64,000 nt of DNA from Paraphoma chrysanthemicola. Its lineage: Eukaryota > Ascomycota > Dothideomycetes > Pleosporales > Phaeosphaeriaceae. The notes below the pieces were generated by a model. It worked only from the letters and a program-made list of their open reading frames with translations. It made no database searches and was not told the DNA's origin. Position 1 is the first letter of the stretch. Each line of letters starts with the position of its first letter. This document shows positions 45,901 through 56,889 of this stretch, in pieces. The position numbers were made by a program, and so were the translations under genes. Where the stretch lies: the NCBI GenBank assembly GCA_020744225.1, contig JAGMWG010000007.1, positions 62,001 to 126,000 of the forward strand, in the 5' to 3' direction.

Positions 45901-47572
45901 TCTAGAAATTGCGCGGTAACAGTGTCTTCGGAATCATTGTCGACCCCTTCATTGACATGGTCTCGACGGAGCTGTGTATGCAAGGTTGTCTCCGTGACCA
46001 TCTCTGCTGTTGAGGAATGGATTTCTTCTTCCTTATACAATTCCTCGGGATGTTCATCGTCGAAGCACCTGTGGCAAAAATAGCGGTGTTCCACGGGTGC
46101 GTCAGCTATATCCGCAATGACTTGTGAAATGGTTGGTCGCTGCGCTGGTAGGGGCTGCATCATACCCTGAACCCAAGTCAGGGGCTCAGTGTTCACCGCT
46201 TTCGACTCTCCTCCAAGCTCATGAATCCATTCCGACGTAGCTTGTTGGTTTCTGTAATAGTGCGTCGTGCCTCCGCGCGTTACATAGAAGGCTTCCAAGT
46301 CATCGATAGTCCGGTCACGCAGTACAGTTGTCATCTCCAAGAAGACGCAGCCCAACGACCAAATATCACTCGGTCTGCCATGCGCCTACAATCAGTTAGA
46401 AGAATGCCAAAGGGAAAAGCAAAAGTACTCACATCTTGTTGTGCGATCTCTGGGGCTCCGTATTTTGGCGTCCATTCAATACGCCCTGTGGAGGTACTAC
46501 GGCTCAGCTCGCCATGTGCTTTTGCGGTACCAAAATCTGTTAGATAGACTTGCTCATTCTTGACGAGCACATTCTGAGGTTTAATATCCCGATGCTGAAT
46601 ACCCTTTTCGTGGAGGTATTCCAGCGCCTTGCTGAGACAGCCGAAGAAGGTCCGGATACACTGCTTTCGCGCATTCACCCCAACATCAGCAGCGATGTGT
46701 CTCTTGAGGTAGGCTTTGAGATCCTCATCGGCGACAGGCCTCATAATGATTCCGACATAAGTCGGGTCTGTGTAGGATGAGACCAATTTGACAAGATGTC
46801 GATGCGAAGCCTTTTTCAATGTTTCCAGCTCGTTGAGAAACATAGCCAGTGCTTTCTGGTCCTTCAAAACTGAACCACCTCGGAGAATGCGCTTGCGAGC
46901 CAGGTGCTTTAGCGTAAACGGTCCCCAGACGTGGTCGACCACGCCATATCCGCCTTGGCCGAGGAGCTTGATCTGGGAGAAGTATTCATCGGCAGGAGTA
47001 TGGAAGCTGAAATGTGCACCTCCTTCCTTTTCGAGATCTTCCAGCTTTTGACCAGAGAGCACCAATTCTTGTACTCGCAGGAATTTTCGCCGGATGTCTC
47101 CGCGGATAGCAGCAGGCAGATTGCGGTCACTATATGGTAGGAAGGCATCAGTGCGTTTCGATGCGACAAAAGAATCCATCAATTCTGGACATCCCAATAT
47201 CCTGAGGATGCAGAAGGTTCTCGGACGAAGCGCCCATTCACCCTGACCAAGTTGACGTAGAAGCTCGCCAATGAACGGAAAGATTCCATCTCGAAGGATT
47301 GGAGGCATATCAAGGTTATCGTCGGGCCTGGGAATGTTCAGTCTGTCGAGCTGAGCATCGAACTCCCTCTGGTTGATCCTCCGTGCAAAATGCAGCAGGC
47401 CTTTGCTAAAGCTTCCGCATCGCTTGGGCGGCTTTGGTCGCTTCCGTGCTTTGACTATTCCCGTGGATGCGCCTGTCACCCGAACATAATGGCTTTGCCC
47501 ACGGCCTTGCGTGTTGTCTGAAAAGTAGTCCTCGGCTGAAGGTGCCTCATAAGGCTGAGTGTTGTCGGCCAT
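42978..47572 (-). CDS. Kinase/GGCT-like/ankyrin/zinc-finger fusion protein (2 exons)
   Basis: Exons are 46433-47572 and 42978-46385, giving 1,515 aa. The intron at 46386-46432 has donor GTGAGT and branch CTAACTGAT. The N-terminus is followed by a Ser/Thr kinase (about 200-460): LLGQGGYGVVDHVW, LARKRIL with the Lys, IQHRDIKPQNVLV, LTDFGTAKA and GRPSDIWSLGCVFLEM. A polar linker leads to an AIG2/gamma-glutamylcyclotransferase-like domain (about 738-930): FNLFVYGRLMFPSALRGF, GEVAGFLILGLTEEALRYCD, then RRRVTVDIQL and AATYVCN. Three or more ankyrin repeats follow (about 970-1125), for example YGTPLQAAISKGSHEMTQLL. After a disordered stretch the C-terminus has CVKCNGKGW and CRNCAGSG, a DnaJ-like zinc site. 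Function unknown; a signalling scaffold is inference. Confidence 0.88.
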
Positions 47573-48339
47573 GCTGCTCGTTGGGGGTGCGCCAGGCGAC
47601 CTTCAGGGTGTCGAGTGGAACGGTAGAGAAGGGAAACATCCTGATTCCCGAGGCAGTGATATCGGTATATAGGTACATCGAAGAAGGCTGAGCCTGACAT
47701 GTTGCCGACCGAGAGTGGAGAGATACTGCAGTAAGGCTCATACATCTTGGCCCTCACGCTTACTGCGGTTGCCTGGTGTGGAATGCAGACTGGACGTAAC
47801 AAGGCGGTAAATCCGGGCTGCCACAGTCGGTAGGCAAGCATGGAAGATCGCTTGTTTCTCAATGGTCCGTTGAGGAAGAGCTGTGGTGGCGCGGTCCGCG
47901 GTGGGGTCCAAAAGGGAAAGCACAGCCACTCAAGGAAGGACGAAATGCCAAAGCCTCATTAATAACTAAGCATGATCGCTGGAGTCAGTGCTGCTTCTAG
48001 GATGATGCGGTACTCGTGACAGGGCTTGACTTTTAGGTTCAGTGATGATTGTTTCGGAGCATTATGCGCGCCAGTGATGAGGAAGGAAGTGGTCTGACGT
48101 AAGCACGAATGTGAGGAAGTCGCAATGAAGATCTTTAGCCCTGCGGTAAGTGCGGTAAGTGCGCCTCACCATCCGAGAAAGGTCAAAGTATTCTAGGGAA
48201 CTAGTTTCAGATCCATTGTCACATGTCTTATCTTCTGTTGGTTTGGGCAGTACGGTACAATCAACGCACCGAGATCCTATCTTCCGTCCTTTCTCCTGTT
48301 TTGAGTGTACTAATCTCCACGAAATTCGACACCGGACAG
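47573..48339. other. Intergenic, nothing recognised
   Basis: The 767 bases lie upstream of the kinase-fusion gene and should contain its promoter. Frames present have no motif. Confidence 0.55.
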
Positions 48340-48978
48340 CTATGCAGACGATCCATCATTCGTGCTGTCCTCCTCCGATTCTTCGACAATAACATCCAGA
48401 CCAAACCTCCCACCGTTCGGAACGGGAGCTTTCTCGCGCACATGTACCCTATTCTCATCCTCAGTCCCAGCGCTCTTGGAAACACTGTCCGTCTGCGGTA
48501 GTGGCAGCTTCTTGGCCTTCTCCTCCTGCTTCCCAGCAGCGCCCATAGTCCCAGTGCTTCTAGGAACATTGTCCATCTGCGGTACTGGCAGCTTCCTGGC
48601 CATCTCCAACTGCTTGATGGCAGCATCCGCCAAAGCCTGCCCCGAGCGGATGAACTCGTCAACGTTGCCGATTCTCGCCCTCGAAGCCAGAACTTCCTGA
48701 TAGCGGGCGCGGAAGGGTTCGAGGCTGGGCCATGCAAGCGGGCCCACAGGTGTAGTCGGGATCTCCCAATCGTCGTCGCTCTCGACTTCCCACTATTCCT
48801 TCGCGGCGTCGTCTCCTTGCTTGGTTCCACCCTTTGCTAGCGGCACTTTACCGCGGAGTTTAGTTCTCGAAGGAAGCGTATCATCCTTGTCCTTGACCTT
48901 GCCTTCTCTCTCTTTCTTGTCCTTGCGCAATTTGGCGTCTTGCTTGCTCGTGTCGCGGTTGTTGCTGGGAGTTGACAT
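48340..48978 (-). CDS. Short charged protein, frame interrupted by one TAG
   Basis: From the ATG at 48978 (MSTPSNNRDTSKQDAKLRKD) the frame runs 61 codons to a TAG at 48793-48795, then continues open in the same frame for 150 codons to a stop at 48340. The first part is Lys/Arg/Asp-rich. The second reads WEVESDDDWEIPTTPVGPLA, then WPSLEPFRARYQEVLASRAR and an acidic C-terminus. No ATG lies early in the second part, so it could not be translated well alone. A splice at the TAG needs a phase-0 donor; only weak ones (GTGCCG, GTCAAG) exist. No family recognised. Confidence 0.5.
48793..48795 (-). other. In-frame TAG joining two open halves
   Basis: The codon reads GAA TAG TGG on the minus strand. 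Coding-like sequence lies on both sides in one frame. Explanations are the same as for the kinase TAG: splice acceptor, TAG-to-TGG editing, nonsense allele or error. Confidence 0.6.
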
Positions 48979-49606
48979 GTTTGGGGTGATATCGCTGGGC
49001 AGTGTCGTTGCGCAGGATTCGTTCGCGTGGGAGGGTTTGTATGGCGAGCAGTTTGTTCCATGCGGCGCGAGGTGGATATAAGCTCTCACTCAGATACAGG
49101 GCATTCCATCTTTCACTTCTTTTGGCAAGCACAAACGAACGGAATGATATCATGGCCTGGAACCGTGTTTTGGAACAAGTCCACACTGCGATGGCGAGCA
49201 CGAACTCAACTATGTGCACGATATTAGAAGAGCTCTACTGCCACTAATATAGTGTTGCCAGAACTTACCCTCAAGCCAGCTCGGATACCTCACCGTCAAA
49301 ACTTGCAAAGACTTCACGAATCGGCGGAAGGGTTGTCACTCCAATAGCTTAAATTCACTATCCTATGTCCATTCCTCGTTGACCGCAGCCAACACACGCC
49401 ATCTATATACCCCCATCAGTGCGTCTGCGTGAAGCACACCGGGTATGATGCAGCCGCGCCACGCTTGAAAACATATGCACCGAATGTCGCAGTACAAGCC
49501 AGAAATAACGCCAGAGGTGGGGAAGAGCGGACCCAGGAAGCCGAGGATCGTGAAGGCGTGGAATCATGTGCGAGAAGTATGTTGTCAAATCGTTTCTATG
49601 TTACGA
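48979..49606. other. Intergenic, nothing recognised
   Basis: The 628 bases separate the short charged gene from the end of the RING-finger gene, both on the minus strand. No gene or RNA was recognised. Confidence 0.55.
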
Positions 49607-50947
49607 CTACCGGTTGCCGGCTTCAAGCTGGCCCGGCGTCGGTTGAGGGGTGCTGTCCGCTGGAGCAGCGTTGCGGTTGCGGCCAAACCAGTTGCCAAAA
49701 GTCGGGCCCTGCGCGCGGTTGACAGTCATTCGAGATCGCCAGCCAGAGGTTTCCGTCTGCTCGGGTTGAGCAGCATCCCCCGTCGCCCGCTCCTGTCGGC
49801 TGGGGCCGCGGAGACGACCAAAGCGATCAATGCGCTGGCTGTGCTGTCCATTGGCATTACCCACGATAATAACACGTGACCGGGAGAAGGGGTTACCGCG
49901 GGTGGTGGTCCAGACAGCCTGTGGCGAGGTGGGCGATCGCAGACCGACCCGCACACGACCTCCTGGTGTCTGCTCTGCCTCTCCTTCTGGACGCGGCTTC
50001 GGGACGTAGTAGTCGGCCTTGCACAGCGGGCAGCACGCTCGGCGACTCGTCAGCCATGGATCAACACAGCTGGCATGGAAGGCGTGGCCACAAGATAGCC
50101 CTCGCACATCGTCGTCGTCCTCTAGCGTATCTAGACAAATAGCACACGTGTCGCCCGGCTCGGCCAGCATCTCGGGCGCCGTGGCTGTGCGAATCGGGTC
50201 GTCTTCGTCGTCAGACTCGTCTTCGCGCTCGCGAACGGCGGTTTGTGGAGTCGTCTTTGGCGGCACAGCGTCGTCCGTAGGTGCAGTCGGTGGCGTGGCA
50301 GCCATCTTCTTCTCCACGTCCTTGTCCGTCTCCTTCTCTTTATCGTCCTCGCTCGCCCGCGGTGAGCTTGGCGCTGGTTGTGACGACGAATTCGGCGCCG
50401 CAAGATCCTCGCGTGCCATGGAGAGTGCAGTATCCGGTCGCGGGCTGGAGGCGCCTTCGTCTTTGGACAGGGCTCCCTCGACGTCCTTCATGCTTGCTGC
50501 TCGGCTCGCGGGCGCAGTTGCAATGCCTCCGCTGGCCGGCAGTCCTTCCGTCTCGCGCGTCGACTTCCATTGCTTGTACTTGGTCAGGGGGAACCGCTCG
50601 TTGACCTCGTCCATGGTCATCAGCTTCTTCTCCCGCCGCCTGCGGTGCGGCCGCGGCATGGCATTGAGGTCGATGGGCTCACCCTCGCCGGCGGCCTGAG
50701 CTGCGCGGCGGCGATTGTAGCGGAAGCAGTATTTTACACCGACGATGATCCTACAGAATTAGCATTGAAACCACATCTGTCAAGCCTCGTACCATAAGTT
50801 TGTAAAGACGACGCCGAAGCCCAGCGCGACGAAGAAGAGCAGCGGCGAACTGGTGGGCCCGCCCTGAGTCCCACCCGTGCCACCCTGCGTCTGCGAGGGT
50901 GTCGGGCTCGCAGGAGCAGAGGTCGCCATGTTGAGTGTGGTAGACAT
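49607..50947 (-). CDS. Membrane-anchored RING-H2 E3 ubiquitin ligase (2 exons)
   Basis: Exons are 50793-50947 and 49607-50750, giving 432 aa. The 42-nt intron (50751-50792) has donor GTACGA and branch GCTAAT, and joins SSPLLFFVALGFGVVFTNLW to IIVGVKYCFRYNRRR, forming one TM helix at about 34-59. A disordered Ser/Pro/Asp-rich region precedes the RING-H2 (about 254-296): CAICLDTLEDDDDV, CGHAFHASCVDPWLTS and CCPLCKADY, with the C3H2C3 order complete. The C-terminal tail is basic and disordered. It should ubiquitinate substrates at an endomembrane; which one is not readable. Confidence 0.9.
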
Positions 50948-51973
50948 GTTGTGGTGTCCTATTGTTCCATAGATTGCAGAGAGCAGACAAGTCAATGTCG
51001 CTAAGGGTGCAGTTGGGCCGGCCGGATGCGGGAATCAGACGGCGAAGGACCGATAAGAGACGGTGGACGCGCAACGAGACAGTCAACGTCCAAGGTGCAC
51101 GGCGCAATTCGTGTTAGACAGCAGGAGAGACGGCGAGCGTTGAAGAGTCGCCCCAAGTCCAAGGGTCGAGTGGTGGTGACGGCAACGACTGCGTGGCGAC
51201 GGCCGGGTCAACGACGAGCCGAGCGCTGTGAATGGCGGGTGCCCAGGCCTCGCGGTGAATTCACGCAACGGCTGTCCTGGCCATGCGATGCGACACACTT
51301 CTACGCAATGTCGCGGGGAGGTTCTGGGTGTGGGTGTGGGTGCGAGGCTGTGCAGCGATGTGATGCGGGTGCGGGATCGAGGATGGGGGAGGAAGGCGCG
51401 CAGGGCAGGATAAAGGCCGCACCTGCCTCGCCCAACCCATCGCAGCCAAGCACGGCCGGCTGAGGTGTGGCCCCATCTGGCAGCCCTGACAAAGCCTGCA
51501 AATGGAACCACCGCCGAACTCAATTATGCAGAATCACACGCGGTCAGTCGTGTGCGCGAAACATTATTGTCATTCGCTGCTCTGCATCGTTGTTGCGTGA
51601 GGTGGTACATTAACCCTGATCTCGACAAACACAGCAACAGATTTCACAACGACAAAGCTGACACGCCCAGAACACCGCGTCTGAGAAGCACCCGATTTCA
51701 GCCCACGTCCTGCGTCGTGTGCACTGATGTGGTGAAGCCTCGAGGCGACAATCCCTGCCCCAAGTGGAGTCTACCCCAGCGCTAGGCGTTGACTGCGAGG
51801 TTGTTCTGCATCGACTCCACTTGCAGCAGGTAACCGTGTCCTGCAGAGAAGAGATCTTCGCTGCACTCCGCGTAACTGATCACACTGCCATACTTGCGCG
51901 CGTCGTCTCAAGTCCAACGTCACCGACTTGGAGCCAGTGTGCACGACTCCAGCAAATTTTGCACTGCCACATC
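50948..51973. promoter_or_regulatory. Divergent promoter region, RING ligase and cyclophilin H
   Basis: About 1 kb lies between two divergent genes. Frames of 100-146 codons on both strands overlap and are Arg/Pro-rich, as expected of GC-rich non-coding DNA. No gene is called. Confidence 0.5.
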
Positions 51974-52752
51974 ATGGCCGACGCTACCGAGGCCAACCCA
52001 GTCGTCTTTTTCGATGTCACTCTTGGAGGTATGCCGGCCCGCACGTGCGACCCCGCATCCTCTACGCGTCCTTGGCGCGGAAACGTGACCGTTGTCCCGA
52101 ATGCACACTGACATAAGCATGCAGGGGAGAAGCTGGGCCGGATCAAGATGGAGCTGTTCAAGGACGTGGTCCCCAAGACGGCGGAGAACTTTCGCCAGTT
52201 CTGCACCGGCGAGACCAAGAACGGACGCGGGCAGCCGCAGGGCTACAAGGGCTGCAAGTTCCATCGTGTGGTACGTCTTACATTATTCGCACATGTTGGG
52301 TACTCATTACGGATAGATCAAAGGGTTCATGATCCAAGGCGGCGATTTCATCAATGGCAACGGGACCGGCTCGAGAACGATCTACGGGACGGAGAAGTTT
52401 GCAGACGAGAACTTTACCCTGAAGCACGACAAGCCCGGCCTTCTCTCCATGGCAGTACGTACATCTTAGCAATAAAATAGAAGTTCGCTAACACAACATA
52501 GAACAGCGGGTAAGCAAAATTGAACTACTTGAGAACCAAAACTAACTTCCCAGTCCCAACACCAACGGCTGCCAATTCTTCATCATCACAGCAAAATCCG
52601 GCACCCCGCATCTCAACGGCAAGCATGTCGTCTTCGGCAATGTCATCGACGGCATGGACGTCGTCACCAAGATCGAGAACACGCGCACGTTGGCTAATCC
52701 AGAAGGCAAGCCGAACCAGGACGTTGTCATTGCGCAGTGTGGAGAAATGTGA
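51974..52752 (+). CDS. Cyclophilin H-type peptidyl-prolyl isomerase (5 exons)
   Basis: Exons are 51974-52028, 52125-52270, 52317-52454, 52502-52509 (8 nt) and 52554-52752, giving 181 aa. The cyclophilin fold is complete: NPVVFFDVTLGGEKLGRIK, VPKTAENFRQFCTGE, FHRVIKGFMIQGGDFINGNG, FADENFTLKHDKPGLLSMAN, NTNGCQFFIITAKSGTPHLN, GKHVVFGNVIDGMDVVTKIE and VVIAQCGEM. Active-site residues Arg (FHR), Phe-Met-x-Gln and His are kept. It is closest in pattern to PPIH, the cyclophilin of U4/U6 snRNPs, so a splicing-linked chaperone role is likely. Introns are 96, 46, 47 and 44 nt. Confidence 0.95.
52502..52509 (+). other. 8-nt micro-exon of the cyclophilin gene
   Basis: AACAGCGG lies between an acceptor (ACATAG) and a donor (GTAAGC). 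It supplies Asn-Ser and two bases of Gly in MANSGPNTNG. That block is invariant in cyclophilins, so the micro-exon is well supported. Confidence 0.9.
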
Positions 52753-53708
52753 GCTGGACATGATATTCTCCCAGTACAAGGCAGCTCTGCTGAATCCACA
52801 TAATCACATCCTGCCCAAGCAAAAGACGAGCAGCATCTCGGGTAGCCCATGCGACATACGGTCTCAAGGCAATCTATCCCACAAAAGAAAAGAGGCTGCA
52901 CCATGAAATGCGGCAAAATAGAAAGGAATCAAAGACGGTATACCTACATACACGCTACAATTCCCACTCCAACACGCCCAGCCATCATGAACCACCTCGA
53001 ATCTCATCGTTCACATATTCAAATACTTGACTCATTTGATTCTTCACAATGTGATGACGCTGAAGTTTCGACGGCTTGCTCTTAAAAAAAGTGCTTACTT
53101 TGGCGGTACCACAGACTGTCTCCTATCGTGTATAACCGAGTAACCAAAAGTAAGCGCCGATTAAGCAGGAGAAGAAAAAAGCGGTTAATATCATCCGTGG
53201 TAGGGTACCTACACTTTTCAGAATTAATGCTGAAAGAAGCTAGATGTGCGCGGAAAACGCGCACGCCTCCGACTTTGAGCTCGGTGTTCTGGAACTCCAC
53301 ATCAGAATGGCAAAGACATTTTGTGGTCCTTGATCGAGTGGGGGGAAACGTAGTTTGGTTTTGTTGCTCTTCTTAGGCTTTTATTTGCTGCGGCTATTCT
53401 TCCTTCAAGTCAACGTTGTGTCGAATGTTATACGTGAATTAGCGTGCTATCATGCTCAGCCATTCACTGCTTGCATGAGCTATTCTTTAATCATGTCTTG
53501 TGGAATTTCGCTCGATTTGTTCATACGTTTGTTGGGTAATGTAGTACCATCGGAGACTGATTCGCGGTTATGTATGTGTCCTCGCTAGCCATACAGAGAA
53601 AATATCATTATTTGAGCCACGCCATGTCTTGATAGCTGCCTAAGACTCTACGCTCATTGCGATTGTGTCCGATCCACTTCATTCCAGTTGACTAGCGCCT
53701 CATGCCAT
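52753..53708. other. Intergenic between convergent genes
   Basis: The 956 bases separate the cyclophilin and the first F-box-like gene of the tandem array. Nothing was recognised beyond likely 3' UTRs. Confidence 0.55.
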
Positions 53709-54911
53709 CTACGCGTCTTGCTTGGGCAGCGGAAACCGCAACTCTCGCACCACCGACCTAGTGACACTGCGACCACCGATCTTGGATGTCTCTTGCTCTG
53801 TGAACACCAGGACAAACTCCATGTTGCGAGCTCGCGGCAGGTCGAACAGACCCCAGCCTTTCAAGTGGTCCCACGCGCTCTGTGCATCGCTGACAGTTTG
53901 CGCTAAGGTGTCTTTGCAATGGATCTTGAAGTAGACGTGTCCCGCGTTATATCCAGAAAATGTGCACGAAGTCAACTGCTGCCGCACAGCCTTGCGCCAT
54001 TCGTCGTTGTGGTTCAGCAGGAACCTTAGCACTACGCCCAGGTACGCGATGCGATCCTCACTGAGCTTCTTCCATTCGTAATAGTTCATATCCGGATCGT
54101 CGCACTCACAATCGTCTTCGCAGCCGCCAAAGCAGCAGCCGCAGCGGCCCTCCAGTTCTAGTGCCAAGCAGGAATTACAAGACACTTGACCTGGACGCAG
54201 GCCGTCAGCCACCGGGGCTGGAACGAAGTCGATATCTGTGCTTGGGAAGCGATCGCTGAACTTAAGCCACGACAGAAGATGGTTTGGGTATTCTTTGTCC
54301 CTCTCGTACCATGAAATTTGGATCAGGGCTGGACCGACTGGCTGTTCGACGCGATCAGGGAAGAAGTGTTGGACGAAATCGCCAATTTCGTGGATGTAGA
54401 GCCGCACCGAAAGACTTCGGATCCAAATCGGGCGGTGCTCCGCTCGGAGCTGCCTGCAAGTCTGCGTGAGGCCAAAGAATTTCCAGAGTCGTGTCGCCCA
54501 TGACGCAGCGTAATGTGTTGTGTGCTGTACACGCGTCGCGAATGTACGACGGAGGCCATCGTCGCTATCGGAATCATCCTGGTAGTGATCGTGTGGGTGG
54601 ACTTCGACTGCGAAGTCATAGATGCGATTGCGAATTTCTTCAAATGTCAGACTACACAGCTCGTGTGAATATATCCAGCTTGCATACCTGGCGGAAGCTC
54701 TAACAAGCGCCAGCGGTTCTCGGGCTGCTCGACAGTTTCGATTGAAATGCCCTTCTTCGTTCGACGCGCCTTGTTGTACTTCACTTCTGTTCTCGCGGCG
54801 TCCGTCTCTGCATTTGTTTCGTCGTGCTTGCGCTTGGAAGTCGCCCTGCGGGTATAAGTACAGGGATTGAGTGATCACACATGCGCAGTGGACTGACCTA
54901 GCTGACACCAT
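53709..54911 (-). CDS. F-box-like protein, tandem paralogue 1 (3 exons)
   Basis: Exons are 54898-54911 (14 nt), 54688-54845 and 53709-54637, giving 366 aa. The introns (54846-54897 and 54638-54687) are needed to bring WRLLELPPEIRNRIYDFAVE into one frame. The N-terminus is basic (MVSARATSKRKHDE). Other marks are LTQTCRQLRAEHRPIWIRSL, LIQISWYERD, a Cys-rich insert (CNSCLALELEGRCGCCFGGC) and a C-terminal WDHLKGWGLFDL. The fold is F-box-like/DUF7730 type; the role is unknown. It is the intact member of a three-copy array in the same orientation. Confidence 0.82.
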   Translation of the reverse strand: MVSARSVHCACVITQSLYLYPQGDFQAQARRNKCRDGRRENRSEVQQGASNEEGHFNRNCRAAREPLALVRASARYASWIYSHELCSLTFEEIRNRIYDFAVEVHPHDHYQDDSDSDDGLRRTFATRVQHTTHYAASWATRLWKFFGLTQTCRQLRAEHRPIWIRSLSVRLYIHEIGDFVQHFFPDRVEQPVGPALIQISWYERDKEYPNHLLSWLKFSDRFPSTDIDFVPAPVADGLRPGQVSCNSCLALELEGRCGCCFGGCEDDCECDDPDMNYYEWKKLSEDRIAYLGVVLRFLLNHNDEWRKAVRQQLTSCTFSGYNAGHVYFKIHCKDTLAQTVSDAQSAWDHLKGWGLFDLPRARNMEFVLVFTEQETSKIGGRSVTRSVVRELRFPLPKQDA

Positions 54912-55258
54912 GGTTGATGAGATTGCGGTGAGTGAGTTGAGGTTATGGGGGAAAGAAGAATCGTTGTTGATCAGGGGCTGCAGTCGCGATTACAACACGT
55001 GCGGCAGGTGCACTTGCGGAAGGGAAGCCACGAGCAGGCGCTAATGAGAACGACACTCGTGCTCCCACAGTCGGCCCAGCGAGATATACCACATCGTCGC
55101 TGTCGTGCAGAAGCATCATTGGCCGTAACTCAGTTCTATGCACACACAATATTCCTGAAGCCTTGTTCATGTGTAAAACAGATCCTAGTGCTAATGTCTG
55201 ACTGCACTATGTATTGTGATACCGGGAAGTGTAGAGAGCATATTGTTGATCCTGAATG
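54912..55258. other. Intergenic within the tandem array
   Basis: The 347 bases separate the start of paralogue 1 from the end of the pseudogene. It should hold the promoter of paralogue 1. Nothing else was recognised. Confidence 0.5.
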
Positions 55259-56521
55259 CTATACTATATTCTTGCAGTGACCCTCGCAAGTTGATCCCTT
55301 GAAATATCCATAACTGGCCATGGTAATACGAACCTCGCGCACCTCAGAGCTGACCAGTGCGTTATAGCTCTTCTTCGTCTTCGTTTCCGCTTCAAAGGCA
55401 ACGACAAAGGTAGTGCCTTTCTGAAAGTGCATGTCGGTGAAGCCCCAATGCCCGGATCATGTTCCACGCGCCTTTCGTGTGGTCATCGTCCAGACTTCTT
55501 GTACCAAAGTGCGCGAAGCGCTCTTTGCACTTGATACGGAACGTGATGGGGTCCGCTGACTTGCCGAATATGTATTCAACGCTGACCTTTCGCGACGCAC
55601 ATCGTCCACCCATTTTGCATTTTCGTTGCTGATGAACTTGTCGATATATTTGGTGCGCTTGATCAAACCGTACTGATATTCTGCCCAGTCGTTGGGATCC
55701 ATGTCTTCGAGAAAGCAAAAACACTCCTCGTGTGAGTTCTCCCAGTCATCATGGCCTCGTTCTTCCGCCTCCATCTGCTCCACGCAATACAGCACACGTC
55801 GTCGAAATATGACTTTCCTTCTGCCAACTTGACGGGAACGGACGCGTGTCTAATTGATGGAGCACTTGCTCGCATACGAACGAGGGGCGTGAGGTCTTGT
55901 CGGACGTCGGTATCGTCTAGGCAGTGGTCCCATAGGATCTGCACAAGCTTTGGGGCGTGCTGCAGGTCCACTCCGTCCAGAAAGAAAGGTCCCACGAACT
56001 TCCCAAGGTCCCTCAGCGAATAAATAGATACCTGCAAATTTCGAAGCCATAGAGGTCTAAATTCAGCGCGCAGCAACTTGCAAGTTCGTGTCAGGCCCAA
56101 AGCCTGCCACATCCGAACTGCCCATGGCTTGATTCGGACGAGGCCCGCGCAACGACGGAGCCGTGGCGCATATACAGGGCTTCCGAAATCTTCTAGCACA
56201 AATTTATAGATGAGATTGCGAAGCTCTGTCGGTATTAGTCTCGCGCCTGCTCGATACATTGGGCTGTCTCACCTGGTGGCAGCTCAAACAACGACACCGG
56301 TCGTCCGTCAGCCATCCCGTCTTCTCTGATTCAGGCTCCGTCTTGGACGTTGTGTTTGCTCGTTTGACGCGTCAGCCGGGCGCAAGCGGCATGTCGTCTT
56401 CGTCGTCGTCTGCAATTGCGTCCAGGCGACATCTTGCGGCGCTGCGACTGGTATCACATCAGCATTCCTATGATGAAAGGAGGGGAGGGATAATAATGTA
56501 GACGTACTTTGTGGGAGCCAT
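55259..56521 (-). pseudogene. F-box-like protein, tandem paralogue 2, frameshifted
   Basis: Homology to paralogues 1 and 3 runs through all three frames. The LPPE splice (an intron ending GACAG before CTTCGCAATCTC) and ELRNLIYKFVLEDF are kept, then LTRTCKLLRAEFRPLWLRNL. The frame breaks near 55817, where GTGTG replaces an expected GTG (about +2); near 55590 after WVDDVR (about -1); and near 55455, where one extra T precedes TGGGGCTTC. The exon before LPPE is also out of frame or interrupted by stops. Beyond the last break the frame reads to a TAG at 55259-55261. The mutations look recent, because each frame piece is still well conserved. Sequence error is the alternative, but several independent breaks make it unlikely. 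Confidence 0.75.
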
Positions 56522-56889
56522 CTTGATCCACGGCCTGGGGAGGTGGTGAAGTGGACGGGCTTGTGGACGTGAGGTAGTCGCGTCGTTGCAGGCATGAAGC
56601 GACGTCATCACGCGAGAGAAAGGCAACCACGAGAAAATGGCGGCAGTTTCGACCCAGCGTTCGACAGTATTATCAGATTGCATGGCATTTCTTTATTGTT
56701 GTTCGAAAACACTGTCTACACCCTCCGCTATCAGCCGGCTCGCCTTCCACCAATTTCCAGCCACATACAGTACTAGTTACTCCGTGTCCTACCAGATACT
56801 TCGCGGAAACTGATGGCGTGTTGTGATATCGAATGAGCATCAGATATTATGTTCCATTTTTGTGATGGTCCCAGCGAGCCTTCACGCTC
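56522..56889. other. Intergenic within the tandem array
   Basis: The 368 bases lie between the start of the pseudogene and the end of paralogue 3. Nothing was recognised. Confidence 0.5.
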
